Part shown: positions 54,472 to 63,349 of the stretch, piece after piece
How the letters are laid out: every line of letters starts with the position of its first letter
How positions within the stretch are numbered: the first letter of the stretch is position 1
DNA from: Collibacillus ludicampi
GTDB lineage: Bacteria > Bacillota > Bacilli > Tumebacillales > BOQE01
Direction: 5' to 3'
NCBI RefSeq assembly: GCF_023705585.1
Contig: NZ_BOQE01000001.1
Coordinates: 588,501 to 652,500, forward strand
DNA: 64,000 nt
The notes under the pieces: generated by a model
Told to the model about the DNA's origin: nothing
The model's database searches: none
What the model saw: the letters and a program-made list of their open reading frames with translations, nothing else
Program-made: the position numbers and the translations under genes

Positions 54472-54643
54472 AACGTTTGCGACAACAAAACCCCTCGTAG
54501 CAAAACCTCGAATCTGTAAGCAAGAAAAGCTTGAAAGCCCTTTTTTTTCGGATATCTTTCGCGAATCGAACGTTTTTCAAGATTGCTCCTCTATCGATAA
54601 CGAAGTAAACTGAATGCAGCCATTCCATATCGGGAGGATCACT

Positions 54644-55564
54644 ATGACATCCGCGTATTTGCTGCTTTTGATCCCCGTTTTTATCTGGGGGAGCAATTTT
54701 GTCGTCGGCAGTTGGCTCGTCGGTCAATTCCATCCCCTCGCTCTGGCGGCGATCCGAATTCTGTTCACATCTTCGTTCCTGCTCGGCTTTGCTTACTTCA
54801 CACATCGATTGGTACGCATTAATAATCGAGAATGGATCTATCTCATTCTTATCGGATTGATAGGGACAATGCTCAACCAGACGTTTTTCTTTCAATCATT
54901 GACCTATACGAGTGCGACAGAAGCCGCTCTGATCATGTCTCTAGCTCCTATCGCCACTAGCATTCTCGCCTATTTCTTCCTTCGTGAACCTCTCACGATT
55001 CGTATGATCCTTGGTTCCATCATCGCTGTGATCGGCGTTTATATGCTCGTTGCCTTTGGCAAACAACAAGTTGCCATAGGATTGGGCGATGTATTGGCTG
55101 GGGGTGCGATGCTCACGTTTGCGATCAGCTTGATCTTGATCCGTAAACTCACACAGACATTGGAGTCGATACCCACAACGGTATATTCCACCGTTTTCGG
55201 GGCCTGCATGTTCGTACCTTTTGTTCATGTCAATGATCAACATCCTTTGCTCGCACATTCCGTGTGGCCTTGGATTCTCGCCGCTTTGTCCGGTATTTTG
55301 TCCCAAGGCGTGGGTGGGTTATTGTGGAACAAAGGAATCACGATCATCGGGGCTTCCAAAGCTTCCATTTTACTCAATCTGCAACCGTTCGTTGCCATGA
55401 TTATCGGATATATCACGTTGGGGGTTCCAGTCACTCGTTCGCAAATCATCGGAGGCACGCTCATCGTACTCGGAGTGATTCTCGCCACTTTAAAGCTTCA
55501 GTCACTCAAGCATAAATCGAACAGTCTGCCAATGGTTCATCCGTTGAGTCAATCCAAGCGTTAA
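54644..55564 (+). CDS. EamA/DMT-family transporter
   Basis: Membrane protein of 306 residues with 10 predicted helices in two EamA repeats (first half begins LLLIPVFIWGSNFVVGSWLV; second repeat GDVLAGGAMLTFAISLILIR). Each repeat ends with the characteristic helix (LGSIIAVIGVYMLVAF; IGGTLIVLGVILATL). Relatives export amino acids or other small metabolites. ATG 54644 follows GGGAGGATC. Single gene with its own terminator. Confidence 0.9.
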   Translation: MTSAYLLLLIPVFIWGSNFVVGSWLVGQFHPLALAAIRILFTSSFLLGFAYFTHRLVRINNREWIYLILIGLIGTMLNQTFFFQSLTYTSATEAALIMSLAPIATSILAYFFLREPLTIRMILGSIIAVIGVYMLVAFGKQQVAIGLGDVLAGGAMLTFAISLILIRKLTQTLESIPTTVYSTVFGACMFVPFVHVNDQHPLLAHSVWPWILAALSGILSQGVGGLLWNKGITIIGASKASILLNLQPFVAMIIGYITLGVPVTRSQIIGGTLIVLGVILATLKLQSLKHKSNSLPMVHPLSQSKR

Positions 55565-55580
55565 GTTAACGAATTCGTAT

Positions 55581-55617
55581 GCGCAACCGGCTCAAGGATC
55601 GGTTGCGCTGTTTTTTT
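55581..55617 (+). terminator. Rho-independent terminator of the EamA gene
   Basis: Stem GCGCAACCG / CGGTTGCGC followed by TG and seven T. Confidence 0.95.
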
Positions 55618-55740
55618 ATCGTTTTGGAATAAATAAAATGTTGTTTTGGAAGGAACCTTTTTAATACTCATGGGATGGAATGGGTTTCATGAGGTATTAT
55701 AGACGTGAATTTTACTCATAAAAGAAGGCAGGTATACAGT

Positions 55741-56712
55741 ATGAAGAAAATATTAGTGATTACGACGGGCGGTACGATCGCCATGGCTGAGGACGAACGA
55801 GGAACGGTTCAAGTACAAGAGAAAAATGTCCTTCTCAATTGGCAACGGCTTTTGCACTCGACTGCTGACGTCACGTTTTACTCCTTTCGAAACAAACCCA
55901 GCGTTCATTTGGATACACAGGATTATACAGAACTGCTTACGATTTTGCAGCGAGAATCCTCCCGTTATGATGGATTCGTCATTACACACGGAACGGATCT
56001 TCTCGAAGAAACCGCTTATTTTATCGATCTTACGTTTGCAATGACTGAACAGATCCCCGTTGTCTTTACTGGTGCGATGCGTTCATCCAATGAAATCAGC
56101 AGCGACGGTCCCTATAACTTACTTTCCGCCGTACGTGTCGCGTCACATGAAGAGTCGGCAGGCAAGGGTGTCCTCGTCGTGTTGAACGGCGAAATCCATG
56201 CAGCCCGATATGTACAGAAAGTACATACTTCCGCAGTTGACACATTCCGTTCCCCGGAAATCGGACCTGTTGGTTTCGTACGTAAAGACGGGGTACATTT
56301 TGTGTTTGAAACATGGAAGAGAGATTCTCTCGCATTTGCAGGGAAGTTTGCCAAAGTCGGCTTGGTGAAGACTGCGTTCGATATGGATGCCGATCTGATC
56401 GACTGCATGATTGGCGCTGGATATCAAGCGATCGTGATCGAAGGAGTTGGACTCGGCCACGTAACGCCCAAAATGACCGAAGGAATCGAACGGGCCATCG
56501 CTCAAGGAATACCTGTCGTGATGACCAGCCGATCCCCCGAAGGAGCAACAGCTCCCGTTTACGGATATCTTGGCGGAGGGCAAGACCTCCATAAACGCGG
56601 CGTCATTTACACCAACGGATATCCTGCCCATAAGGCGCGGCTCAAATTAATGATCTATCTGGGAAATCGTAAGAGAGCTACATCTGATGAGTTGAAGGAA
56701 TTGTTTCAGTGA
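55741..56712 (+). CDS. L-asparaginase, bacterial type I/II
   Basis: Hydrolyses L-asparagine to aspartate and ammonia. The 323-residue protein has the first catalytic Thr in TTGGTIAM (residues about 7-14) and the second in THGTDLLEETAYF, then GAMRSSNEISSDGPYNL and SPEGATAPVYGYLGGG near the C-terminus. No signal peptide, so cytoplasmic. ATG 55741 is preceded by AAGGCAGG. A longer upstream start is in frame but adds no conserved sequence. Confidence 0.95.
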   Translation: MKKILVITTGGTIAMAEDERGTVQVQEKNVLLNWQRLLHSTADVTFYSFRNKPSVHLDTQDYTELLTILQRESSRYDGFVITHGTDLLEETAYFIDLTFAMTEQIPVVFTGAMRSSNEISSDGPYNLLSAVRVASHEESAGKGVLVVLNGEIHAARYVQKVHTSAVDTFRSPEIGPVGFVRKDGVHFVFETWKRDSLAFAGKFAKVGLVKTAFDMDADLIDCMIGAGYQAIVIEGVGLGHVTPKMTEGIERAIAQGIPVVMTSRSPEGATAPVYGYLGGGQDLHKRGVIYTNGYPAHKARLKLMIYLGNRKRATSDELKELFQ

Positions 56713-56766
56713 AAAAACAGCGGACTGACTCCAGCCGAATGAGCAGTTCCCGAAAGAAAAATTTTA

Positions 56767-56786
56767 CGGGAGGGTGTACCCTCCCG
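56767..56786. terminator. Short GC hairpin between asparaginase and PAS kinase genes
   Basis: Near-perfect palindrome CGGGAGGGTGTACCCTCCCG. On the minus strand it is followed by TAAAATTTTTC, so it probably terminates the kinase gene. Confidence 0.7.
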
Positions 56787-56788
56787 AC

Positions 56789-58318
56789 TTATTCCCTAAC
56801 TTCCCTTACGTGCACGGGCAGAATAATGTCAACGGTCGTCCCCTTATCTTTTTCACTGCTGATGTGAATACACCCTTGATGTGTTTCAATGATTTTATAG
56901 CAAACCATTAATCCCAAGCCTGTACCCTGTTCTTTCGTGGTGAAAAACGGATTCCCGAGTTTGGGAATCAGTTCTTCCGGAATCCCGCACCCCTGATCGA
57001 CAAAGCGGATCAGTACCTTTTCCGAGCTGTACATTTTCATTTGAATCATCAAATCTCCGCCATTAGGCATCGCTTCAATTGCATTCTTCAGAATATTAAC
57101 AAAAACTTGTTTTAATTGATTTTCTTCACACGTGACCAAAGGGATATCACTTTCAAATTCCGTCCGTATTTGGACATCATTCATAATCGCTTGCGTTGTC
57201 AACAGGGCAACGACATGTTGCATCAAAATTCGAATGTCTTTCGGTTGAAAATTTGAAACCTGCGGTTTTGCAAGCAGCATAAATTCATTGACGATAAAGT
57301 GAATACGGTCGAGTTCGGATAACATGATTTCGAAATACTCCGGTTTGTAGTCCGGATGATTTTCTGCTTTCGCCTGTAACAATTGAACAAAACCTTTTAG
57401 GGCTGTCAACGGATTACGGATCTCATGCGCGACTCCCGCAGCCAATTCGCCAACAAGGGAGAGTTTATCCGCCTTGCGCAACAGTTCCTCTGTACGCTTT
57501 CGCTCTGTAATATCTCGCGCCACAAATACGATCTTTGAAACTTCTCCATTTTCCTCGATGACAGGAGCACCGTTGGCTTCCATAGTGATCCAATGTCCGT
57601 CCGCATGTTTGTACCGAAGTTCAGCTTGACGCGGCGTTTTCGTGCGAATCATTTCATGAAATAACCTCTTAGCTCGCGGGAGGTCTTCCGGATGAACCTT
57701 TTCAAACAAGAACTTACCCATACAGTATTCTGGAGGATCTCCAAGAATCGTTTGATAGGAGGGTGAGATATATGTAACGATACCATGAATATCGAGAACA
57801 CCGATCAAATCTGTCATGTGCTGTTCTATGATACGGTAATTGGCATCCCTTTCACGCAGCGCTTGTTCCACCCGTTTCCTTTCCGTAATATCCCTGCAGA
57901 TCAGCAGAACAGCCGGTTCTCCCATGTAGGTGATGCGTACCGGTAAAACTTCAATATCGATCACCTGTCCGTCCGAGCGTATCAATTTCTCTTCAAGAAT
58001 TTCAACCGTTTCATTTTTTTCGATTTTCCTCACTCGTTCGGCAACAACATCCCGATAACCCGGATGAACAAAATCTAAAATCGGTCTGCCGATGATCTCC
58101 TCCTTGGAATCGGATCCCATTAATCGTAAACCGGCAGGGTTTATGTAAACGACTCTTCCCTTTTGGTGAACAGCTATCGGTTCAGGAGAAAACTCAAGTA
58201 AATTACGGTAGCATTCTTCGCTTTCTCTCAATTGTTGTTCGATCTGTTTCTGTTTTTGAAGATATTCTTTTAAACTCTGAACTCGAAATCTACGCCCTTC
58301 TGTATCCCTTGTACTCAT
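56789..58318 (-). CDS. PAS-domain sensor histidine kinase (sporulation-kinase-like)
   Basis: Soluble kinase of 509 residues. A short coiled coil (EYLQKQKQIEQQLRESEE) leads to two PAS domains (about 35-155 and 160-285, each ending in the PAC phrase RDITERKR). HisKA follows with the phospho-acceptor His in LAAGVAHEIRNPLTALKGFV, then HATPase (NILKNAIEAMPNGGDL, DQGCGIPEELI, GTGLGLMVCY). The architecture resembles B. subtilis KinA/KinE-type kinases, which phosphorylate Spo0F. No membrane segment and no adjacent response regulator, as expected for a phosphorelay input kinase; this role is inference. Confidence 0.92.
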   Translation of the reverse strand: MSTRDTEGRRFRVQSLKEYLQKQKQIEQQLRESEECYRNLLEFSPEPIAVHQKGRVVYINPAGLRLMGSDSKEEIIGRPILDFVHPGYRDVVAERVRKIEKNETVEILEEKLIRSDGQVIDIEVLPVRITYMGEPAVLLICRDITERKRVEQALRERDANYRIIEQHMTDLIGVLDIHGIVTYISPSYQTILGDPPEYCMGKFLFEKVHPEDLPRAKRLFHEMIRTKTPRQAELRYKHADGHWITMEANGAPVIEENGEVSKIVFVARDITERKRTEELLRKADKLSLVGELAAGVAHEIRNPLTALKGFVQLLQAKAENHPDYKPEYFEIMLSELDRIHFIVNEFMLLAKPQVSNFQPKDIRILMQHVVALLTTQAIMNDVQIRTEFESDIPLVTCEENQLKQVFVNILKNAIEAMPNGGDLMIQMKMYSSEKVLIRFVDQGCGIPEELIPKLGNPFFTTKEQGTGLGLMVCYKIIETHQGCIHISSEKDKGTTVDIILPVHVREVRE

Positions 58319-58456
58319 TCCTCTTAACCTCTTTTGTTTTCATGCGTTTACATAACCCCTATTAATCCTACTTATAATAGTAGCAGTTTTTTTACATTTC
58401 CCCAATATCTATCGTTCACATTCCCATACATTTTTCGTAAAAGGGATTGAAAAATG

Positions 58457-58486
58457 TTAGACGATCACGAGCCATTTCCTTATAAT
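58457..58486 (+). promoter_or_regulatory. Promoter very close to the TRIC-family start codon
   Basis: TTAGAC (58457-58462) and TATAAT (58481-58486), spacer 18 bases. The predicted transcript start is about 6 bases from the ATG, so the mRNA would be almost leaderless. Confidence 0.6.
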
Positions 58487-58498
58487 AGTCTAGGGTGA

Positions 58499-59107
58499 AT
58501 GACGTTGACTTGGGACGTTTTCAATATCATTGGCACGATCGCATTTGCTCTTTCCGGTGCGATCGTGGCAATGGAAGAAGAATATGATATTCTTGGCGTG
58601 TATGTTTTGGGATTCGCAACAGCTTTCGGCGGAGGCATCATTCGCAATTTGCTAATCGGTGTACCCGTAACAAATATTTGGAATCAATCGACTTTATTTA
58701 CCATTGCTCTCTTATCAATGACCATCGTGTTCTGTTCTCCCGGATCTCTGATACATCGCTGGAAACGGTGGCTTAACTTTTTCGATGCGATCGGTTTGTC
58801 CGCTTTTGCTATACAGGGGGCTTCTTATGCCCACTCCATGCACCATTCGATCAGTGCCGTCATTATTGCAGCCGTTATGACGGGGATCGGTGGGGGTCTG
58901 ATCCGCGACCTCTTGGCCGGGAGAAAGCCGCTCGTTTTGAGAGATGAAATCTATGCGGTATGGGCCATTTTCGTAGGACTTGTGATCGGCCTTGATCTGG
59001 TGCAAAATGCATGGCACACGTATCTGCTTTTCGTCATCGTCGTGTTGTTGCGATTGCTTTCCATCATTTTCAAATGGAACTTACCCCGACGGGCCTTGTC
59101 ACGTTGA
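58499..59107 (+). CDS. TRIC-family cation channel (UPF0126)
   Basis: Membrane protein of 202 residues with seven helices in two repeats of three plus one. Each repeat has the glycine-rich motif (TAFGGGIIRNLLIG and TGIGGGLIRDLLAGRKP), the hallmark of UPF0126/TRIC monovalent-cation channels. The start is ambiguous: ATG 58499 lies right behind AGGGTGA, whereas TTG 58505 would have ideal spacing from the same site. Relatives form trimeric K+-conducting pores. Confidence 0.9.
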   Translation: MTLTWDVFNIIGTIAFALSGAIVAMEEEYDILGVYVLGFATAFGGGIIRNLLIGVPVTNIWNQSTLFTIALLSMTIVFCSPGSLIHRWKRWLNFFDAIGLSAFAIQGASYAHSMHHSISAVIIAAVMTGIGGGLIRDLLAGRKPLVLRDEIYAVWAIFVGLVIGLDLVQNAWHTYLLFVIVVLLRLLSIIFKWNLPRRALSR

Positions 59108-59121
59108 ATGCTTTTCAGGGT

Positions 59122-60342
59122 TTATTTTTGCTTGATCGTTCGACCAAGGCCCACCCACTCACTCGTTTTCCCATTGTAATAGACCCATAGGGCATTGAAG
59201 AAAAGGAGGGCGCTTGTTGAAAAAAACACGTAGTGGATCCCCGCGTGTGCAGCCATCTGCCCTCCCAAGATAGGCCCCGCAATATTGCCCATATACTGAG
59301 CGGACTGGTTGTATCCAAACACCCTTCCGGCGAGGGAGTCCGGTATCATCCTCTTCATCAAGGCGTTCACAGACGGAAGCAAGCCAGCGGCCGCTACGCC
59401 GAGAACAAAACGGAGAGCCATGAGTTGCCAAGGATTTTGAACATAGGCTTGCGGAATGAAGACGATCGCGGCTACAGTCAATGCTGCAACCAATACCTTT
59501 TGCGGGCCGATGCGGTCCGCCAGTTTTCCCAAACGGGGAGCGGCAAAGACATTCGCAAAACCGGAGGTGGCCACCACGACACCGGAGATGAACGCTACAT
59601 GTGACGTATCATGAAGCAGTTGTTTCACATAGACGGTGATGATCGGTTCGATCGACAAATTGGCCAGTTGCAACATAAACGAGGTAACAAAGAGAGCCAA
59701 GACGAAACGACGCTTGGGTAGGGACTGCCATACTTCCCGCCCCGATAAGCGTGCGGTCTTCATCGGCTTGAAGTTTTCCTTCACAAAAAAAACCGTGACC
59801 AGAAACGCGAGGAACATAAACCCGCCCGTTACGAAAAAGATATGACGGATACCGATGATTTCCGCTAGATAGCCCCCGATCAATGGCCCCAATAATGTAC
59901 CGCCCACTTGACCGGTGGATAACGTGCCTAACGCCCACCCGGCGTGCTCCTTCGGGGTTTGTGTGGCGACCAGAGTGATCGATGCGGAGATATACCCTGA
60001 AACAGCCCCCATGAGAAAACGCAGCCCCACCAGTTCATAAACATTTCCGACCAGGCCCATCGTAGCCATGACAAGCGCCATTCCGAGGCTCGCACGGATC
60101 AGCATCAGTTTTCTCCCGTGTATATCAGCCAGCCGCCCCCAAACCGGTGAAACGATGGCAGCTAAGAGAAAAGTAGCACCAAAGGCGACACCTGCCCACT
60201 GCTCCACACTCTCTGTCACATGGACACCGAGTTCTTCAATATATAACGGCAAAAACGGTATCACAAGACTCATTCCGGCAGTCGTGATAAACGATCCAAA
60301 CCAGCAAATATAAAGATTTCGTTTCCAAAGCGGCATATCCAT
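59122..60342 (-). CDS. MFS multidrug-type transporter
   Basis: Membrane protein of 406 residues with about 12 helices. The loop 2-3 motif (SPVWGRLADIHGRKLMLI) and motif C (GTLSTGQVGGTLLGPLIGG) identify a DHA1 antiporter, near the MdtG/YttB/Bmr group. Substrates are likely lipophilic drugs or an endogenous metabolite. It converges with the TRIC-family gene with a 14-base gap. ATG with GAAGGAATG just upstream. Confidence 0.9.
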   Translation of the reverse strand: MDMPLWKRNLYICWFGSFITTAGMSLVIPFLPLYIEELGVHVTESVEQWAGVAFGATFLLAAIVSPVWGRLADIHGRKLMLIRASLGMALVMATMGLVGNVYELVGLRFLMGAVSGYISASITLVATQTPKEHAGWALGTLSTGQVGGTLLGPLIGGYLAEIIGIRHIFFVTGGFMFLAFLVTVFFVKENFKPMKTARLSGREVWQSLPKRRFVLALFVTSFMLQLANLSIEPIITVYVKQLLHDTSHVAFISGVVVATSGFANVFAAPRLGKLADRIGPQKVLVAALTVAAIVFIPQAYVQNPWQLMALRFVLGVAAAGLLPSVNALMKRMIPDSLAGRVFGYNQSAQYMGNIAGPILGGQMAAHAGIHYVFFSTSALLFFNALWVYYNGKTSEWVGLGRTIKQK

Positions 60343-60440
60343 TCCTTCATTTCATCGATTCTTTCATTCGTATAACATATATTCAGTGACACGAATAAAA
60401 ATGTCAATGGAAAGGACTGTACGGTCGACAGTCCATCCAC

Positions 60441-61259
60441 TTAGCTTGCCATACGATACCGAAACAAACGCGTACTTAAAAATAACATGACAAGAATCGC
60501 ACTTGTGAGAACTCCCCAATCCAGTATGAGATGATAAGGCATATCAAGGAGAAGTCCACGTAATGCGTCTACAAGATAACTCATTGGATTCATGGTGGCT
60601 ACAACTTTTAACCAAGTGGGCATGATGGATATCGGATATAAGGCGTTCGAGGAGAAAAAGAGCGGCATGGTAATCAGTTGGCCGATACCCATCATTCGTT
60701 CACGCGTTCGCATTAAGGAAGCGAGCACCATCGACAGCCCTGCAAAAAAAGCAGCACCGAGAATCACTGTCAGTATAACACCCACGATATGGCCTATTTT
60801 CCAATCCAGATGAACGCCGATTCCCATAGCTACGAAGCAGATGATCACCGCCTGGGCGAATGCCCGAACGGAGGCGGCCAGCATTTTACCCAGAATGAAA
60901 GCAGAGCGGGATATCGGAGTCGAGAGGAATTTTTGCAACACCCCCATATCTCTCTCCCAGATGATTGTTATTCCATAAAAGATCGAAATAAAAGTGATCG
61001 ATTGCGAGAGAATGCCGGGCGTCAAAAATGCCAGGTAACTGACATGTCCGGTGGGAACCGCCCGCAAGCGACCGAACGCCTCACCGAAAACCAGCAACCA
61101 AAGTATAGGTTGCACGGCCCTCATGATCAATTCGAAAGGATCTTTACGAAGTTTCCGAATTTCAATTTCCGCGATTGTCCACACATGCAAGGAGTAAAGC
61201 AGTACGGCGTTATTACGCTTACCCAAGTCGTCTCGCCGTTCGACGGCTTTGAAAAACAT
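60441..61259 (-). CDS. ABC-2-type efflux permease
   Basis: A 272-residue membrane protein of the DrrB/ABC-2 type with six helices and the family loop LTPGILSQSITFISIFYGIT, then ERDMGVLQKFLSTPISRSAF. ATG 61259 follows GGAGAGA; it overlaps the end of the ATPase gene by 41 bases. A longer in-frame start upstream would lie wholly inside the ATPase gene. Third gene of the MarR-ATPase-permease operon, so it probably exports a toxic compound sensed by the MarR protein. Confidence 0.9.
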   Translation of the reverse strand: MFFKAVERRDDLGKRNNAVLLYSLHVWTIAEIEIRKLRKDPFELIMRAVQPILWLLVFGEAFGRLRAVPTGHVSYLAFLTPGILSQSITFISIFYGITIIWERDMGVLQKFLSTPISRSAFILGKMLAASVRAFAQAVIICFVAMGIGVHLDWKIGHIVGVILTVILGAAFFAGLSMVLASLMRTRERMMGIGQLITMPLFFSSNALYPISIMPTWLKVVATMNPMSYLVDALRGLLLDMPYHLILDWGVLTSAILVMLFLSTRLFRYRMAS

Positions 61260-62022
61260 CTTTAATCTCTCCTTGTTGGTTTTCGAAGGATCCGGCAAAA
61301 TGAGCAAAGATGTCATCCATACTCGCTTGCTGGTTTCCCATTTGTTCACGAAGCTGCTCAACGGTTCCCAATGCGGCAATCTGACCTTTGCTCATAATCG
61401 CAATCCGTCCACACAACGCTTCTGCTTCTTCCATGTAGTGGGTTGTTAGAAAAATCGTCATTTTGTGTTCCCGTCTCAACTCTTCGATATGATTCCAAAC
61501 TCCCCGACGCGCTACTGGATCCAGTCCTACGGTAGGTTCGTCAAGAAATAATACTTGCGGTTTGTGAAGGATCGCCTGGCCGATCTCCAAACGTCTAATC
61601 ATTCCTCCCGAATAGGTTTTCGCAGGCCGGTCAGCCGCTTCTTCGAGCCCCATCATCACAAGAATCTCCTGTATGCGGCGCTCCCGTTCTTCTCGCCCAA
61701 GCCCGTAGAGCTTGCCGAAAACGAGCAAATTTTCATACCCCGTTAACGTTCCATCGACCGACAAAGCCTGCGGGACGTAGCCGATCGAAGCGCGGATACG
61801 GCTCGCATGTTCGTTGAGTCGAAATCCGCAAATTTCAACATCTCCTCCGTCAGCAGGTATAAGTGTTATTAACATTTTAATCGTGGTTGACTTGCCTGCA
61901 CCATTGGGACCTAACAGCCCAAAACATTCACCCTTGCGAACAGAAAAATCGATACCTTGAACAGCATGAACTTTTCCGAAACTTTTCGATAATCCTTTGA
62001 CCTTCACCGTATATTCGGTCAT
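61219..62022 (-). CDS. ABC efflux transporter ATP-binding protein (DrrA-like)
   Basis: A 267-residue ABC ATPase. Walker A GPNGAGKSTT, signature YSGGMIRRLEIGQAIL, Walker B VLFLDEPTVGLDP and switch His in FLTTHYMEEAEAL, all in DrrA form. The signature has YSGGMIRR, as in daunorubicin-type exporters. ATG overlaps the stop of the MarR gene by 4 bases (ATGA). It drives the ABC-2 permease that follows. Confidence 0.93.
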   Translation of the reverse strand: MTEYTVKVKGLSKSFGKVHAVQGIDFSVRKGECFGLLGPNGAGKSTTIKMLITLIPADGGDVEICGFRLNEHASRIRASIGYVPQALSVDGTLTGYENLLVFGKLYGLGREERERRIQEILVMMGLEEAADRPAKTYSGGMIRRLEIGQAILHKPQVLFLDEPTVGLDPVARRGVWNHIEELRREHKMTIFLTTHYMEEAEALCGRIAIMSKGQIAALGTVEQLREQMGNQQASMDDIFAHFAGSFENQQGEIKDVFQSRRTARRLG

Positions 62023-62465
62023 TTTTCTCCCTCGCTTTTGGAGAAGTAATTCGCGACTTTTCTCAATAACTCGATAAAGATTGTCTGTTCTTCATATGTC
62101 AGTTGATCAAACGGCTCAGATAGCCTTTCCATCCACAAGGCTTCGACCTGTCGAATGAGTTCGGCACCTTCTTCCGTTAAACGAACGATTTTCGCGCGAG
62201 TATCGGTTACATCGGTGACACGATAGACTAAACGCTCTTTTTCGAGCCGATCAAGCATTTGCGACATCGTGCTCGGTCGAACATTTAAATGTTCTGCCAG
62301 TTGCCCGATGGTGCATCGGTCACTCCGCTGTATATGTCGCAAAATGAGCCATTGTACTCGCGTCAACTGTTTTTCTCCCTGAACAAGGGATCCTCTTCTC
62401 AGGTGACGATTGATGGTTTGTAAATAGACTAAAAATTGTTCGAGTGATTTTTTCTTTTCCAACAT
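62019..62465 (-). CDS. MarR-family transcriptional regulator
   Basis: A 148-residue MarR protein. The winged helix is clear (RSDRCTIGQLAEHLNVRPST, then MSQMLDRLEKERLVYRVTDV and the wing DTRAKIVRLTEEG). It is the first gene of an operon with an ABC efflux pump, an arrangement where MarR normally represses the pump until a drug binds. ATG with GAGGAACAGG upstream. A dyad operator candidate precedes it. Confidence 0.93.
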   Translation of the reverse strand: MLEKKKSLEQFLVYLQTINRHLRRGSLVQGEKQLTRVQWLILRHIQRSDRCTIGQLAEHLNVRPSTMSQMLDRLEKERLVYRVTDVTDTRAKIVRLTEEGAELIRQVEALWMERLSEPFDQLTYEEQTIFIELLRKVANYFSKSEGEK

Positions 62466-62487
62466 CCTGTTCCTCTTTTTTATATTT

Positions 62488-62508
62488 ATTTAGCGACACT
62501 ATCTAAAT
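62488..62508. promoter_or_regulatory. MarR operator candidate
   Basis: Inverted repeat ATTTAG / CTAAAT with a 9-base centre (21 bases overall), 23 bases upstream of the marR ATG and inside its probable promoter. Size and symmetry are typical of MarR sites. Confidence 0.5.
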
Positions 62509-62653
62509 TCGATTTACTATCATTATATAACGATCCTTTATAAAAAATCACCAATTATTTTAATACATTAAAGCATATATGCGACAACGCGCATTCGTGC
62601 ATACCTTTCCCCTCCATGTTATATTTATTCACATGAATACGGAGGAGGCAGTC

Positions 62654-63265
62654 GTGAAAATGATACGCAGCTTGTACGTAGTACTAGCATGTCTATTGGT
62701 CGCATTCGGTGTCATGATTCTAAATTTTTCCCATCTCGTTACAGGGGGAACAGCTGGTCTGGCTTTATCTCTCAGTTATTTGTTACATGTACCGTTTTTC
62801 ATTAATTTCTTCTTGATCAATATCCCTTTCTACATGCTCTCCGTCTTACGCATGGGATGGAATTTTACCCTTTCCACGATTTTTTCGGTTACTGCTCTTT
62901 CAATACTTACAGGTTTTGGAAAGTTGGTTCATCCGATTTCGATTCCTCCCTTTGTTGGCGCAATCGCAGGCGGCATCGCCATTGGGGTCGGATTAATCGT
63001 ACTCTTTTATAACCAATCGTCTCTCGGCGGTGCGAACATTCTAGCGCTCTATTTGCAACGTAAACTGGGCTGGGATCCTGGGAAGACCAATTTTGCATTT
63101 GATTTTGTGGTCGTATCGATCGGGTTTTATAGCGTGGGATTGTGGAGAGGACTCGCTTCGATCCTCAGTATTGTTGTCATCGGTATGATTATCAGCCGCT
63201 TCAAGAATCTCTTTGCGGGTGAAGCAAGAAAACGAAACCCCGATCAATTGGCCGTTAAAATATGA
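62654..63265 (+). CDS. YitT/DUF161-family membrane protein
   Basis: A 203-residue membrane protein with five to six helices (SLYVVLACLLVAFGVMILNF; TGGTAGLALSLSYLLHVPFF; IAGGIAIGVGLIVLFYNQSS). The TGGTAGLAL and GGANILALYLQRKLGWDPGKT segments are typical of the YitT family, whose function is unknown. GTG 62654 is 5 bases after AGGAGG; a slightly later ATG (62660) has longer spacing. A strong hairpin ends the unit. Confidence 0.82.
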   Translation: MKMIRSLYVVLACLLVAFGVMILNFSHLVTGGTAGLALSLSYLLHVPFFINFFLINIPFYMLSVLRMGWNFTLSTIFSVTALSILTGFGKLVHPISIPPFVGAIAGGIAIGVGLIVLFYNQSSLGGANILALYLQRKLGWDPGKTNFAFDFVVVSIGFYSVGLWRGLASILSIVVIGMIISRFKNLFAGEARKRNPDQLAVKI

Positions 63266-63266
63266 G

Positions 63267-63303
63267 AAAAAGCTGGTTGGCAAGATTTCCAACCAGCTTT
63301 TTT
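63267..63303. terminator. Bidirectional terminator between YitT-family gene and DAHP synthase gene
   Basis: Stem AAAAAGCTGGTTGG / CCAACCAGCTTTTT with an 8-base loop, T-rich on both strands. Confidence 0.93.
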
Positions 63304-63349
63304 CGTCGGCTTATATCATTGATTAGGCTCTTATTCTTTCGGAGCATCG

